Assembly (NCBI GenBank): GCA_007694185.1
Contig: RECD01000180.1
Span: 1-59,807, forward strand
Reading direction: 5' to 3'
Length of the DNA: 59,807 nucleotides
Origin: Planctomycetaceae bacterium
GTDB taxonomy: Bacteria > Planctomycetota > Planctomycetia > Pirellulales > Pirellulaceae
Below the pieces are notes generated by a model, which did no database searches, was not told the origin of the DNA, and saw only the letters and a list, made by a program, of their open reading frames with translations. Below are positions 7,099 to 16,729 of this stretch, one piece after another; position 1 is the first letter of the stretch, and every line of letters starts with the position of its first letter. A program made the translations under genes and the position numbers.

Positions 7099-9438
7099 AT
7101 GACACATTCGAATCACCCGGATCAGTCCCTGATCAACGGTTACGTCGCCTGCGAGTTGCCGGCCGAAATCGCGGCCGAGATCGAGGCTCATCTGGCGGGC
7201 TGCGACCGGTGCCTGGAACTGTTGATCGACGCCGTCGACCGGGGTGTCAGCCCAAAATGGTTGCAGGAACGGCTCGACGCCTTGGCGGCCCATGACCAGC
7301 CGTTTCGCCAGGTGTCGGTGGGCTCATCGACGTACGGGACCAGCGCGGACGCGGGTTTTCTTGCAGGGGAACTCCGTGTACCCGGCGTGGGCGAAACGCC
7401 TTCCGATCGGGCTGGCCCCGAAAAACCGTTCAGTCGCCAGGGAACCAACGAGAGTTGGCTCGACGATTTGTCAGCCAACCGACCTCTCTCTGAGGTAGGG
7501 CGATACCGGGTCGGCCGCAAGTTGGGCCAAGGGGGGATGGGAGTCGTTTTTGAGGCTACCGACCGGGTCACAGGGCGGCCGGTGGCGATGAAGTTCGTGC
7601 AGGGGTTGGGGCCGGGAGTGGCCTGGCGAAACCGGGTATTGAACGAGGCCCGTGCGATGGCGAGGCTGTCTCACCCGCACATCGTTTCGGTTCTTGATGT
7701 TTTGGTGCATGACGATCGGCCGGTGTTGGTAATGGAACGGGTCGACGGGGTGTCACTCGACCGCTGGCAAGCCAAGCGGATGATCAGTTCACGCTGGGCC
7801 GCCGAGTTGGTGCGAAAACTGGCGTTGGCGATCCACCACGCACACGATCACGGGGTCGTTCATCGCGACCTGAAGCCGAGCAACGTGTTGTTGGTCGGTA
7901 GCGATTTGCAACAGCCTGATACTGCGGCCCTTCCCTCGTTGGAACCGAAGGTTACCGACTTCGGCGTTTCGCGAATTCTTGATCGGTTGACGCAGCAGAC
8001 GCACGCGGGCGAGTTGCTCGGCACGCCGGCCTACATGGCCCCGGAGATGATCGATGGACAGACGGCGGCCGTCTTTCCGGAGCCCGATTTCGAGCCGGAG
8101 CAGCGCAGGCCGAGTTTGCAGTTCAGTTCCGCGATCGATATTTATGGGTTGGGAACGATCCTCTACGAGCTGTTGACCGGACGGCCACCGTTCACCTCGA
8201 CCGATCCGGTCATCACCCTAGCCCTGGTGCGTGATGCCGACCCGATCCCGCCGCGGGCGCTGCGTCCGGAACTGGCGGCCGACATCGAGACGATCTGCCT
8301 GAAATGCCTCGAAAAGCAACCGGACAAGCGATACGAATCGGCGGTCGCGTTGGCGACGGATCTGACGGCCTTTCTCGAAAATCGGCCCGTTCAGGCGCGG
8401 CCTTTAGGGCCGCTGGGGCGCGTCGCCCGCTGGTCCCGGCGAAATCGCGTCGGTGTGGCGGTCGCTGCGACAGCCGCGGTCACCCTATTGTTGATCTCGA
8501 TCGGCAGCATAGCGTTTGCCAAATCTCAGCAGCGGCTCCGCGGCGAGGCCGATCGGGTCGCTGCCTTCGCGAGTTGGTCCGCGCAACAAACGATCGATCA
8601 GAAGCGGCAGGCGCACGACGCTTGGCATCAGCTTTTCGACTCGTTCCGAATCATCCTCGACCTGCTCGACTCGTATGAGGACGATGCCAGCGACGAAGAC
8701 TTACGGGGGCTGCGAGAGATCGAAACCCGCGAGATGATCGTGAGGGTCGTCGGCGAGTACTGGAGTCAGGTAGCCGCGGAGGGGCCGGCGACCCTTGCCG
8801 ATGTCCAACTGCTCAACCGCATCTTGTGGGTACAAAACCGCTTGGATCGCCCGGTGTTGTCGGACGACACGATCCGGCGGCTCCTCGACAGGGTGATACC
8901 GCAACTCGATCGGCTGGAACGGGAGGCCCCTCACTCGATTCCGGTCTTGAAGATGCAACTGGGCTTCCGTGACTGGCAGGCCTTCCGGTATTCCCAGCAA
9001 GGCAATTGGGAGTCCGTTTTTGAGCAGCTTCAGGGCACGACCCGGTTGATTCGACAACTTCTCGAACTCATCCCGGGCGACGAAAGGACGCTTCAACTGG
9101 GCGTTCACTTGCATCACAACCTGGCGACGGCCGCCAAGCGGACAGGCAAGGACGAAGCGGGACGAGATGCTACGTTGTACCTGCTGGAGTTGCATCGGGA
9201 ATTGCATCAGGATTGGGCGAGCGATGACCGGATGCGGCTGTCCCTGGCCACCAGGTTGCTCGACGTCGGTCGTCACTTCCGCACCCTGATCGGCGAGGAA
9301 GCGGCTCGGGGGCTGTTGCTGGAAACCAAGCAGCTGCTCGAAGAGCCGCTGCCGGACGACCTGGTCAAGGAAGGCGCGGACAGTTTGCGGCGAATCGATC
9401 TTCAGCTCCGGGAGCTAGAACAACCTCTGGGCGAGTGA
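7099..9438 (+). CDS. membrane Ser/Thr protein kinase with anti-sigma-like zinc motif
   Basis: A 779-residue protein. Residues 1-50 hold an HxxxCxxC motif (His31, Cys35, Cys38) typical of zinc-binding anti-sigma domains. The Hanks kinase domain (about 136-425) has the P-loop LGQGGMGVVFEA, the catalytic Lys165, HRDLKPSN (Asp257), DFG and APEM, so it should be active. A single membrane segment follows at about 452-472 (VAVAATAAVTLLLISIGSIA), then a roughly 300-residue helical region, probably outside the cytoplasm, that lacks a recognised sensor fold. Position and architecture suggest it binds or phosphorylates the ECF sigma factor encoded 21 bp upstream; this is inference. The ATG follows an AGG a few bases upstream. 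Confidence 0.92.
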   Translation: MTHSNHPDQSLINGYVACELPAEIAAEIEAHLAGCDRCLELLIDAVDRGVSPKWLQERLDALAAHDQPFRQVSVGSSTYGTSADAGFLAGELRVPGVGETPSDRAGPEKPFSRQGTNESWLDDLSANRPLSEVGRYRVGRKLGQGGMGVVFEATDRVTGRPVAMKFVQGLGPGVAWRNRVLNEARAMARLSHPHIVSVLDVLVHDDRPVLVMERVDGVSLDRWQAKRMISSRWAAELVRKLALAIHHAHDHGVVHRDLKPSNVLLVGSDLQQPDTAALPSLEPKVTDFGVSRILDRLTQQTHAGELLGTPAYMAPEMIDGQTAAVFPEPDFEPEQRRPSLQFSSAIDIYGLGTILYELLTGRPPFTSTDPVITLALVRDADPIPPRALRPELAADIETICLKCLEKQPDKRYESAVALATDLTAFLENRPVQARPLGPLGRVARWSRRNRVGVAVAATAAVTLLLISIGSIAFAKSQQRLRGEADRVAAFASWSAQQTIDQKRQAHDAWHQLFDSFRIILDLLDSYEDDASDEDLRGLREIETREMIVRVVGEYWSQVAAEGPATLADVQLLNRILWVQNRLDRPVLSDDTIRRLLDRVIPQLDRLEREAPHSIPVLKMQLGFRDWQAFRYSQQGNWESVFEQLQGTTRLIRQLLELIPGDERTLQLGVHLHHNLATAAKRTGKDEAGRDATLYLLELHRELHQDWASDDRMRLSLATRLLDVGRHFRTLIGEEAARGLLLETKQLLEEPLPDDLVKEGADSLRRIDLQLRELEQPLGE

Positions 9439-9583
9439 CTCTGCTCAGCCGGTTCGGGCGGTAACCCACCGACGGCAAACCGGCTCGAATCCCACGGATA
9501 CGCCGCCGGCAAGTTAGGATACTGAACGCTGCGGCTTGGTCGCGCAGGACAGGCTCGATAACTCGATTGATGAGTCGATTTCG

Positions 9584-11722
9584 ATGGCGGGTAGATTTTT
9601 GCGGTGTTGGTTGCTTGGTGGCCTGATTTTGCTGCCGCCCTGGTTCGGGAATCCCGTGGGGGCGTGGGCGCAGCCGACGGAGAATGCCGAACCAGCCGAA
9701 TACGATGTCGTCGTTTACGGCGGGACGTCGGGCGGGGTGATCGCGGCGGTCGAGGTCGCGATGTCCGGCAAGTCGGTCGCGATCGTCTGTCCCGATCGGC
9801 ACTTGGGGGGACTGACGAGTGGCGGGTTGGGGTTCACCGATACCGGAAACAAGGCGGTGATCGGCGGCTTGTCTCGCGACTTTTACCACCGCGTCTGGAA
9901 GCACTACGATCAAGCCGAGGCGTGGCGGTGGCAGACCCGCGAGTCCTACGGCAATCGCGGGCAGGGAACCCCGGCGATCGACGGTGAGCAACGGACCCAA
10001 TGGGTTTTCGAACCGCATGTGGCGGAAGCCGTCTTCGAACAATTCGTCGCCGAACACCGCATCCCGGTCTTTCGCGATTCGTGGCTCGATCGTGAGGCCG
10101 GGGTCGTCAAACGGGGCCCACGGATCGAATCGATCCGGATGACCGATGGCCGCGTCTATCGGGCACGCGTCTTCATCGACGCGACCTACGAAGGGGATCT
10201 GATGGCGACGGCCGGCGTCGATTTCCACGTCGGGCGTGAGTCGACCGAGCAATACGGCGAGAAATGGAACGGCGTCCAGGTCGGCGTGCTGCACCACCGC
10301 CATCACTTCGGCGTCTTGCCGGTGCGGATCGATCCCCATGTCGTCGCCGGGGACGCCGCCAGCGGGCTGCTGGCGGGGATCAGCCCCGATCCGCCAGGTG
10401 AATACGGTGCGGCGGACCATCGCGTCCAAGCCTACTGCTTTCGGCTTTGCATGACCGATCACGATCCCAACCGGCTGCCGTTCCCGAAACCAGCGGGCTA
10501 CGACCCGGCTGACTACGAACTGCTCGGCCGTGTCCTCGACGCCGGTTGGCGGGAGCTGTTCGACAAGTTTGACGCGATCCCGAACCGCAAAACCGACACG
10601 AACAACCATGGCCCGTTCAGCTCCGACTTCATCGGGCAGAACTACGACTACCCCGAAGCGACTTACGAGCGGCGGCGGGAAATCATTGAGGCCCATCGCG
10701 AATACCAACAGGGTTTGCTGTATTTCATGGCGAACGACCCGCGCGTCCCCGAGGACGTTCGCCAAGCGATGTCGAAATGGGGTTTGGCGAAAGACGAGTT
10801 CCTCGACAACGGCCATTGGCCGCACCAGATCTATGTGCGTGAAGCCCGGCGGATGGTCGGCCGGTTCGTGATGACCGAGAACGAATTGCTGAAACGACGA
10901 CCGACGCCCGAATCGATCGGGATGGGGTCCTACACGATCGATTCGCACAACGTGCAGCGGTACGTCACGCCGGAGGGGTACGTGCAGAACGAAGGGGACA
11001 TCGGCGTTTCCACCGGCGGCCCCTACGAGATCTCGCTCGGTTCGATCCAACCCCGCGTGGAGCAAGCCGACAACTTGCTCGTTCCCGTTGCGGTTTCGAG
11101 TTCGCACATCGCGTTCGGCTCCATCCGCATGGAACCGGTGTTCATGGTCCTGGGGCAATCGGCCGGGGCGGTCGCGGTGCTGGCGATCCAGGACCAGTCC
11201 TCCGTCCAGGCGGTGCCCTACGAGAGGCTGCGAGAACGCTTGCTCGAAGCCGGCCAAGTCCTTGAGTACGACGGGCCGATCGGCCGCGGTATTCCCTTGA
11301 GCGGCCTGACCGGGGTCGTGGTCGACGACGAGCGAGCGGAACAGGCCGGCGAGTGGCTGACCAGTTTGTCGCTGGGCGGTTGGATTCATCGCGGCTACCT
11401 TCACGACGGCAACCCACCTGAAAAAAATGCTTCGCTGCGGTTCTCCGCCGACTTGCCGGCCGCCGGCAAGTACCGCGTCGAGTTCGCTTATCCGCCGCAT
11501 GCCAACCGCGCCTCGCAGGTCCCGGTGACGATCCGGCATGCCGACGGGACGGCGACGATCCTGGTCAATCAGAAGCGGGGCGGCACCGCGGAGAACCCTT
11601 TTGTGGTGTTGGGCGAGTTCCATTTCACCGCCGATGAACCGGCGGTCGTCACGGTCACGAACCGGGACGCAGACGGCTACGTCGTCGCCGACGCGATCCG
11701 TTGGGTTGCGCTCGACCCATGA
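9584..11722 (+). CDS. exported FAD-dependent oxidoreductase with C-terminal golvesin-like domain
   Basis: A 712-residue protein with a Sec signal peptide (about 1-30, ending near GAWAQ). The FAD-binding fold starts at YDVVVYGGTSGGVIAAVEVA and continues with GGLTSGGLGFTD, matching FAD_oxidored (PF12831) enzymes, often annotated as xanthan lyase-like in planctomycetes. The C-terminal 110 residues (from GGWIHRGYLHDG to the end) form a beta domain resembling the golvesin/xanthan-lyase carbohydrate-binding type. The substrate is unknown; an exported sugar-oxidising role is plausible. ATG 9584 is preferred over the upstream in-frame TTG at 9536 because it starts the signal peptide directly. Its TGA overlaps the next start (ATGA). 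Confidence 0.87.
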   Translation: MAGRFLRCWLLGGLILLPPWFGNPVGAWAQPTENAEPAEYDVVVYGGTSGGVIAAVEVAMSGKSVAIVCPDRHLGGLTSGGLGFTDTGNKAVIGGLSRDFYHRVWKHYDQAEAWRWQTRESYGNRGQGTPAIDGEQRTQWVFEPHVAEAVFEQFVAEHRIPVFRDSWLDREAGVVKRGPRIESIRMTDGRVYRARVFIDATYEGDLMATAGVDFHVGRESTEQYGEKWNGVQVGVLHHRHHFGVLPVRIDPHVVAGDAASGLLAGISPDPPGEYGAADHRVQAYCFRLCMTDHDPNRLPFPKPAGYDPADYELLGRVLDAGWRELFDKFDAIPNRKTDTNNHGPFSSDFIGQNYDYPEATYERRREIIEAHREYQQGLLYFMANDPRVPEDVRQAMSKWGLAKDEFLDNGHWPHQIYVREARRMVGRFVMTENELLKRRPTPESIGMGSYTIDSHNVQRYVTPEGYVQNEGDIGVSTGGPYEISLGSIQPRVEQADNLLVPVAVSSSHIAFGSIRMEPVFMVLGQSAGAVAVLAIQDQSSVQAVPYERLRERLLEAGQVLEYDGPIGRGIPLSGLTGVVVDDERAEQAGEWLTSLSLGGWIHRGYLHDGNPPEKNASLRFSADLPAAGKYRVEFAYPPHANRASQVPVTIRHADGTATILVNQKRGGTAENPFVVLGEFHFTADEPAVVTVTNRDADGYVVADAIRWVALDP

Positions 11723-12690
11723 TTGACGAGCCCGCCTCCCACACGCTGCTGCGGCTGCGCGACGTCACGGTCGTCCGCAGCCTCCCGGCTTCGCCGATCA
11801 CGCTCCCGGCTTCGCCATTGACGACGCCCGCCAGCCGTCGCGACGACGCCGAGCCGACCGACGACTTCAGCACAACCGCAACCGCCGGCGCTGACCGCCA
11901 ACGGGACGAACCGCCGCGAGCCGGGGAGGTGGTGCGGATCTTGGATCGGATCAGCCTGACGATCGAGCGTGGCGAGCATACCGTCATTTTGGGACCCAAC
12001 GGGTCGGGCAAAACGTCGCTGCTGAAACTGCTGATCCGCCAGTTCTATCCCTCGGTCGATGACGGCCAAACGGGCGCGGTCGAGATTTGGGGACAAACGC
12101 GGTGGCACATCGATGAGTTACGAAAACGGATGGGGGTGGTCAGCGGCGAGTTGGACCGCGAGTTCTCGCTGCCACGCAGCGGCCGGATGACCGCGTTGCA
12201 GGCGGTGCTGAGCGGTTTCGATGGCGTGCAACTGCTCAGTTTCACCGCGCAGCATGACGCAGCTCGAATCGGGGAAGCGGCGCGGGCGCTGCGGTTAGTC
12301 AGCGCCGCCGCGTTGGCGGAGCGACCGTTGTTGACGCTGTCGACCGGCGAACGGCGACGGGTTCTCATCGCCCGTGCCCTGGTGCATCGCCCCGCGGCCT
12401 TGGTGCTGGACGAACCGACTACCGGGCTGGATGTCGTTGCCGCGGCGGCCTTCTTGAAAACGTTGAGCGCCCTGGCCGATGCGGGCATCACGCTGATCCT
12501 GGTCACGCATCACATCGAAGAGATCTTGCCCGAAATCCGCCGCGCGGTGCTGCTCCGCGACGGTCGCATCTTCGCCGACGGGCCCTGCGAAGACTTGCTC
12601 GATGGTGCCATGCTGAGCCAGCTTTTTGGCGGCGTCCTCGAAGTCGGCCGAGGGGCAGACGGACGGTATCGGATGTGGTCGGTGGGCTGA
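11719..12690 (+). CDS. ABC transporter ATP-binding protein with N-terminal insertion
   Basis: A 323-residue ATPase subunit. Walker A GPNGSGKTSLLK, signature LSTGERRRVLIARAL, Walker B ALVLDEPTTGLD and the switch His (LVTHHIEE) are all present, so it should hydrolyse ATP. It resembles single-domain YlmA/ModF-like NBDs. The first strand (LLRLRDVTVV) and the second (VVRILDRISLTI) are separated by about 50 extra low-complexity residues (21-70) with an in-frame PASP repeat. ATG 11719 overlaps the preceding TGA. No permease gene lies nearby, so a membrane partner must be elsewhere or the protein may act without one. Confidence 0.88.
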   Translation: MIDEPASHTLLRLRDVTVVRSLPASPITLPASPLTTPASRRDDAEPTDDFSTTATAGADRQRDEPPRAGEVVRILDRISLTIERGEHTVILGPNGSGKTSLLKLLIRQFYPSVDDGQTGAVEIWGQTRWHIDELRKRMGVVSGELDREFSLPRSGRMTALQAVLSGFDGVQLLSFTAQHDAARIGEAARALRLVSAAALAERPLLTLSTGERRRVLIARALVHRPAALVLDEPTTGLDVVAAAAFLKTLSALADAGITLILVTHHIEEILPEIRRAVLLRDGRIFADGPCEDLLDGAMLSQLFGGVLEVGRGADGRYRMWSVG

Positions 12691-12835
12691 GTCGTTCGGC
12701 GACCGTTCGGGAGCGACCGCCCGGCCAGCTCCTTTGGGCTGCCTAGCGGTTGAACCGCCCAAATCGGTCTTCGCCCAGACTGGCAACCACGTTTTTTGCC
12801 CCGCTTTCTTGCTCGGTACCGCCGGCTTTCGTGGA

Positions 12836-13696
12836 TCAGTCGAAAGGGGGCGTTTGGTGATGCAGGATCGCCAACGCGTTCGCCGCGGCATGCTGCTCCG
12901 CGTCCTTTTTGTTGTTGCCCCAGGCCGGCTGGAACTCTTCTCCGCCGATCACGGCAGCGATCCGGAATCGCTTGCGGTGGTCAGGGCCCGATTCGGTGAC
13001 CAGCCGATAAACCGGGGTGCTGGCCCGCTCTCGCTGGGCGTATTGCTGTAGCAGCGACTTGTAATTGCCGCTGCCGCGTCCGTCGACCGCAGATCGGACT
13101 TCCTCGGCGAGCCAACGGTGCAACCGCTGGCGGATCACTTCCAAGCCGGCATCGAGATAGATCGCAGCAACGACCGCTTCGAACACGTCGCTGATCAGCG
13201 ATTTGGGAAAGCTGCGGCCTTGGTGAATCCCCTTGCCGACAACCAAGCACTTATCGAGCCCCAGTTCGCAGGCGACCTTCCCACAGACCCGGCGGCTGAC
13301 GACCGCGGACTTGATCTTCGTCAAATCCCCTTCGCTGTATTCGGGGTATTCCTGAAACAGCCACTGACAGACGACCAGCCCCAAAATGCTGTCCCCGAGG
13401 AACTCCAACCGCTCGTTGCTGCCCAACCGATGGCTGGCACCGGAAGCGTGAGTCAGGGCGGCTTGGAGCAATTCCAAGTCGCCAAACCGGTGGTCGACGA
13501 TCTCTTGGCAGCGCTGCAACTTTTCCGCGATCCCGTGCTCTTCGTCGACCCAAACCCCACGCTCGGTACCTATGGCATCCCGTCCGTCATCCTCCTCGTT
13601 CGGAGGATTCTGCCCCACGTGCGGTCCGTCTGGGCCCGCACCGGCCTGCAACGCATCCGCCCGCGGATCTTCAGCGGGATCAAGAGGGCAAGCCAT
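12836..13696 (-). CDS. rnc: ribonuclease III
   Basis: A 286-residue double-strand-specific endoribonuclease that matures rRNA and processes mRNA. The catalytic signature NERLEFLGDSILGLVV carries the metal-binding Glu and Asp; the second acidic set is in SDVFEAVVAAIYLDAG. A C-terminal dsRNA-binding domain runs from about residue 205 (NYKSLLQQYAQRER) to DAEQHAAANALAIL. Residues 1-60 are a variable, acidic leader longer than in E. coli (226 aa). ATG 13696 is chosen; the frame is open to 13810. Neither era nor other rRNA genes adjoin it. Confidence 0.94.
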   Translation of the reverse strand: MACPLDPAEDPRADALQAGAGPDGPHVGQNPPNEEDDGRDAIGTERGVWVDEEHGIAEKLQRCQEIVDHRFGDLELLQAALTHASGASHRLGSNERLEFLGDSILGLVVCQWLFQEYPEYSEGDLTKIKSAVVSRRVCGKVACELGLDKCLVVGKGIHQGRSFPKSLISDVFEAVVAAIYLDAGLEVIRQRLHRWLAEEVRSAVDGRGSGNYKSLLQQYAQRERASTPVYRLVTESGPDHRKRFRIAAVIGGEEFQPAWGNNKKDAEQHAAANALAILHHQTPPFD

Positions 13697-14143
13697 CGGA
13701 AAAAGGTCTGCGTGAGCCAAAAGAAAGGCGGCTGGGTAGGAAAGTTGGCGATTGTTGGCGAGCCGCCACAAGCGATGACATTCGAGATCAAGGCCCCCTC
13801 TGGCCAACAACCCGAAGTTTATCGCTGGGGCCCCGGCGTCGCCACCTCAACCGTCCAGTTTGCGGAGCAATTTCGGCAATTTCCCCAGCGTCGACCCGAC
13901 AAGGGCCCGATACCCGCCGGGTCGATTTCGGTTGAATCTGGGTGTTGAAACGGGTAAGATTGGGGGAGAGAGAGGAGACACCACAACAGCTTTGGTCGCT
14001 CCACTCACCCCGCCCTGCTTTACGGCGTGCGGTTCCCTACTGCGGAGCGAGCCCGATAAAAGTGCCTTCCTGAAAGGCAGAAACGCGGGCTTGATCAGCG
14101 ACGGAATGGCACGTTCCCCACCTCTGACTCCAAGAAACTGCCG
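13697..14143. other. 447-bp divergent intergenic region
   Basis: Lies between the rnc start (minus) and the PSD-cytochrome gene (plus). Besides the weak promoter listed at 13932-13960 it contains only small hairpins (e.g. TGCCTT/AAGGCA near 14058) and short open frames without coding character. Nothing else could be recognised. Confidence 0.4.
13932..13960 (+). promoter_or_regulatory. candidate sigma-70 promoter for the 14144 operon
   Basis: TTGAAT at 13932-13937 and TAAGAT at 13955-13960 are 17 bp apart; each matches four of six consensus bases. Transcription would begin near 13967, leaving a 175-base leader. The match is modest. Confidence 0.3.
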
Positions 14144-16729
14144 ATGAACCGAGTCCATTCATGGACGATCATCGCCTCTCTGATCCTCGGGATCGGTGCT
14201 GTCAACCTATTCGCAGCGGCGGACGAACCGTCGCAACCGGCGGAGGTTGCTCAGCCGCCCGCGTCGGACGGGGAAACGGCGAAACAACCTGCGGCGGAGC
14301 AGACTCCGGTCGTGTCTGAAGAGCAATTGACGCAGTGGCAGTCCGGCGGCTGGGCGATGCTGCAAAAATTCTGTCTCGAATGCCATAACGCCGATTATCA
14401 GGAAGCCGAGATCGACCTGACGCCGTTCGCGGACGTCGCGCACGCGGAGTCCGATCCCGAAATGTGGAACCGGGTCCTGCAAATGATTCGGTTCGGCGCC
14501 ATGCCGCCGGATGACGCCTTGCTGCCGACCGATGCCGAGCGGAGCGAGCTGTCGCGGTCGATCGACCAGGCGATTTACAGCATGACTTGCGACCTGCGTC
14601 CCAAGTCGGGCCGGGTGACCGCGCGGCGTCTGAATCGGGTGGAGTACAACCACACGATCCGTGACCTGTTTGGCGTCGAGCTGGATTTGACGGGCGATTT
14701 CCCATCGGACGAAGTCGGTGGCGGTTTCGATAACAACGCCGACGTCTTGGCGATGCCGCCGATGCTGTTCGAAAAATACCTCGACGCGGCCGAAATGGTC
14801 GCCTCGTCCGTCTTGCTCGACCCCGAGTCGCTGAAGAAAGAGACGATCGAGATGGTTGGCGAGCGGCTCGCGATCGTCGGCGAAGGGTTCACCGAATCGT
14901 TTTACGGCCGCATTTTCCCGCACGAATCGTTCGCCTGGGTCGAATTCGAGATCGAGACGCCCGGGGTTTATCGGGTGCGGGTGAACGGCAGCGGGGCTAC
15001 CGACAAGCAGCAGGAACAGCCGATTGCGGTTTATGACGGTAGCGGCAAGCCGTTACTTGCCGAAACGTTCAAGTTCGGTGACGGCGGCGGGAACCATTCG
15101 GCGACTGTCGATCACGAGTTCGCTGCCGGCACGTTTCGCTTGCTCGTCGCGACCCTGCCGGAGACGCCGGCAGACTTGAGCGAACTGGCGGCCTTCGATC
15201 GGATCGATCGGCTGGACGAGGAGGCGCTCGCGGCCGGTCGGGACCAGTTTGAAAAATCATTGACGATCGATCGTGAGATCCCCCGCGAAGAATTGGCGTT
15301 CCTGCTCCGCAAAGTGATCGTCGAAGGGCCGCGAGATTTCCCGCAGGAAATGTTGCCGCCGAGCCAATCGGTGATCGTTCAGCGGGTCGCGACCAAGCGG
15401 GGTAACGATTACGTCGAAGTCGAACGGGCCGCGAAACTCTGTTTGGAACCGTTGATCCGCCGCGTCTTCCGCGGGCCGGTCGATGAGGAAACACTCGGTC
15501 GCTACGTCGGTCTGGTGAAGGCAGCGACCGATCGCGGGGCTTCGTACCACCGCGGTTTGCAAGATGCCATCACCGGGATGCTCGTTTCACCCCGGTTTCT
15601 GTTCCGCGTCGAATTGCCCGCCCCGGGTGTCGAGCCGGACGAAGGGGGCGAGTTCCGTTTGACCGATCATCAACTCGCTTCGCGGTTGTCCTATTTTCTT
15701 TGGAGCAGCATGCCGGATGAGGAACTGCTCGGGTTGGCCGACGAAGGAAAGCTGTTCGAACCGGAGGTTTTGGCGAATCAGGTCGACCGGATGCTCCAGG
15801 ATCCGAAAGCCGCATCGCTCGGCAGCCAGTTCGCGGCCCAGTGGTTGGGATTGCGAAACCTCGACTCGATGACGCGTGACGAAAGTAAGTTCCCCGAGTT
15901 CAGCCCCGAACTGGTCGCCTCGATGACCGGCGAGACCCAGCGACTGTTCCTCGATGTGCTGCGAAATAATCATCCGGCCGGCGAATTGCTGAATGCCGAC
16001 TACACCTATCTCGATGCGGCCTTGGCCGATTTTTACGGCATCACTTTGCCGTCGGCCGCCGACGCTTCCGATGCGAACGTGGTCGACACGGATGACAACG
16101 GGTTCGTTCGCGTGTCGCTCGAAGGTTCACCGCGGCGGGGAATTCTGACCCACGCCAGCGTCTTGACATTGACCAGTTTCCCGACGCGAACCAGCCCCGT
16201 GCTGCGTGGCAAGTGGATTTTGGAAAGCATTTTGGGGACGCCGGCCCCCGAACCGCCGCCCAACGTGCCGGAACTCGAGGATGCCGGCGAAGACACGTCT
16301 TCGCTGCCGATGCGTCAGCAACTCGTGATCCATCGCGAAAACCCGTCCTGTTCGTCCTGCCATCGGGTCATGGACGAGCTCGGCTTCGGGTTTGAGGATT
16401 ACGACGCGATCGGCCGATACCGTGGCGACAGTGACATCGACGCATCGGGCGAACTGCCGGGTGGGCGGGCGTTCACAGGCGGTCGCGAGTTGGCTGAGAT
16501 CTTGAGGAAAACCGAGAACGCTCGGTTCGCGACGACCGTCGCGGAAAAATTGCTCGCCTTCGGCATCGGACGGGAATTGAACCCGAATGATCGCTGTGTA
16601 ATCGAGCAGATCATCGGATTGAGTGAATCCGATGACCACCGATTGGCCGATCTGGTAAAACAGGTCGTTGTCAGTCGGCCGTTCCAGTACTTTGAAGCTG
16701 AATCAGGAGTCTACCATGAGTCAGAATGA
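14144..16729 (+). CDS. exported PSD3/PSD5/PSD4/PSCyt3/PSD2 multi-domain cytochrome-like protein
   Basis: An 861-residue planctomycete protein with a signal peptide (1-25). A heme-type CLECH (about residues 75-79) opens the PSCyt1-like part; DUF1587 (LNRVEYNHTIRDLFGVELDL) follows, then a beta-rich CBM-like insert (about 245-330), DUF1595, DUF1592 (LASRLSYFLWSSMPDEELL), DUF1588 with a second heme motif (CSSCH) and C-terminal DUF1585. CxxCH motifs predict c-type heme attachment outside the cytoplasm. The family is of unknown function; carbohydrate-associated electron transfer has been proposed only indirectly. It overlaps the following Tat-exported DUF1552 gene by 14 bp, a recurring partner in planctomycetes. 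Start at ATG 14144. Confidence 0.92.
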   Translation: MNRVHSWTIIASLILGIGAVNLFAAADEPSQPAEVAQPPASDGETAKQPAAEQTPVVSEEQLTQWQSGGWAMLQKFCLECHNADYQEAEIDLTPFADVAHAESDPEMWNRVLQMIRFGAMPPDDALLPTDAERSELSRSIDQAIYSMTCDLRPKSGRVTARRLNRVEYNHTIRDLFGVELDLTGDFPSDEVGGGFDNNADVLAMPPMLFEKYLDAAEMVASSVLLDPESLKKETIEMVGERLAIVGEGFTESFYGRIFPHESFAWVEFEIETPGVYRVRVNGSGATDKQQEQPIAVYDGSGKPLLAETFKFGDGGGNHSATVDHEFAAGTFRLLVATLPETPADLSELAAFDRIDRLDEEALAAGRDQFEKSLTIDREIPREELAFLLRKVIVEGPRDFPQEMLPPSQSVIVQRVATKRGNDYVEVERAAKLCLEPLIRRVFRGPVDEETLGRYVGLVKAATDRGASYHRGLQDAITGMLVSPRFLFRVELPAPGVEPDEGGEFRLTDHQLASRLSYFLWSSMPDEELLGLADEGKLFEPEVLANQVDRMLQDPKAASLGSQFAAQWLGLRNLDSMTRDESKFPEFSPELVASMTGETQRLFLDVLRNNHPAGELLNADYTYLDAALADFYGITLPSAADASDANVVDTDDNGFVRVSLEGSPRRGILTHASVLTLTSFPTRTSPVLRGKWILESILGTPAPEPPPNVPELEDAGEDTSSLPMRQQLVIHRENPSCSSCHRVMDELGFGFEDYDAIGRYRGDSDIDASGELPGGRAFTGGRELAEILRKTENARFATTVAEKLLAFGIGRELNPNDRCVIEQIIGLSESDDHRLADLVKQVVVSRPFQYFEAESGVYHESE

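Noticed and set aside
9461-9520. CGGCTCGAATCCC as a tRNA T-arm
   Set aside because: The T-loop lacks the required TTC and no cloverleaf could be built around it.
9365-11623. 750-codon open frame antisense to the FAD oxidoreductase
   Set aside because: The plus-strand product has a signal peptide and FAD motifs; the minus product has no recognisable fold.
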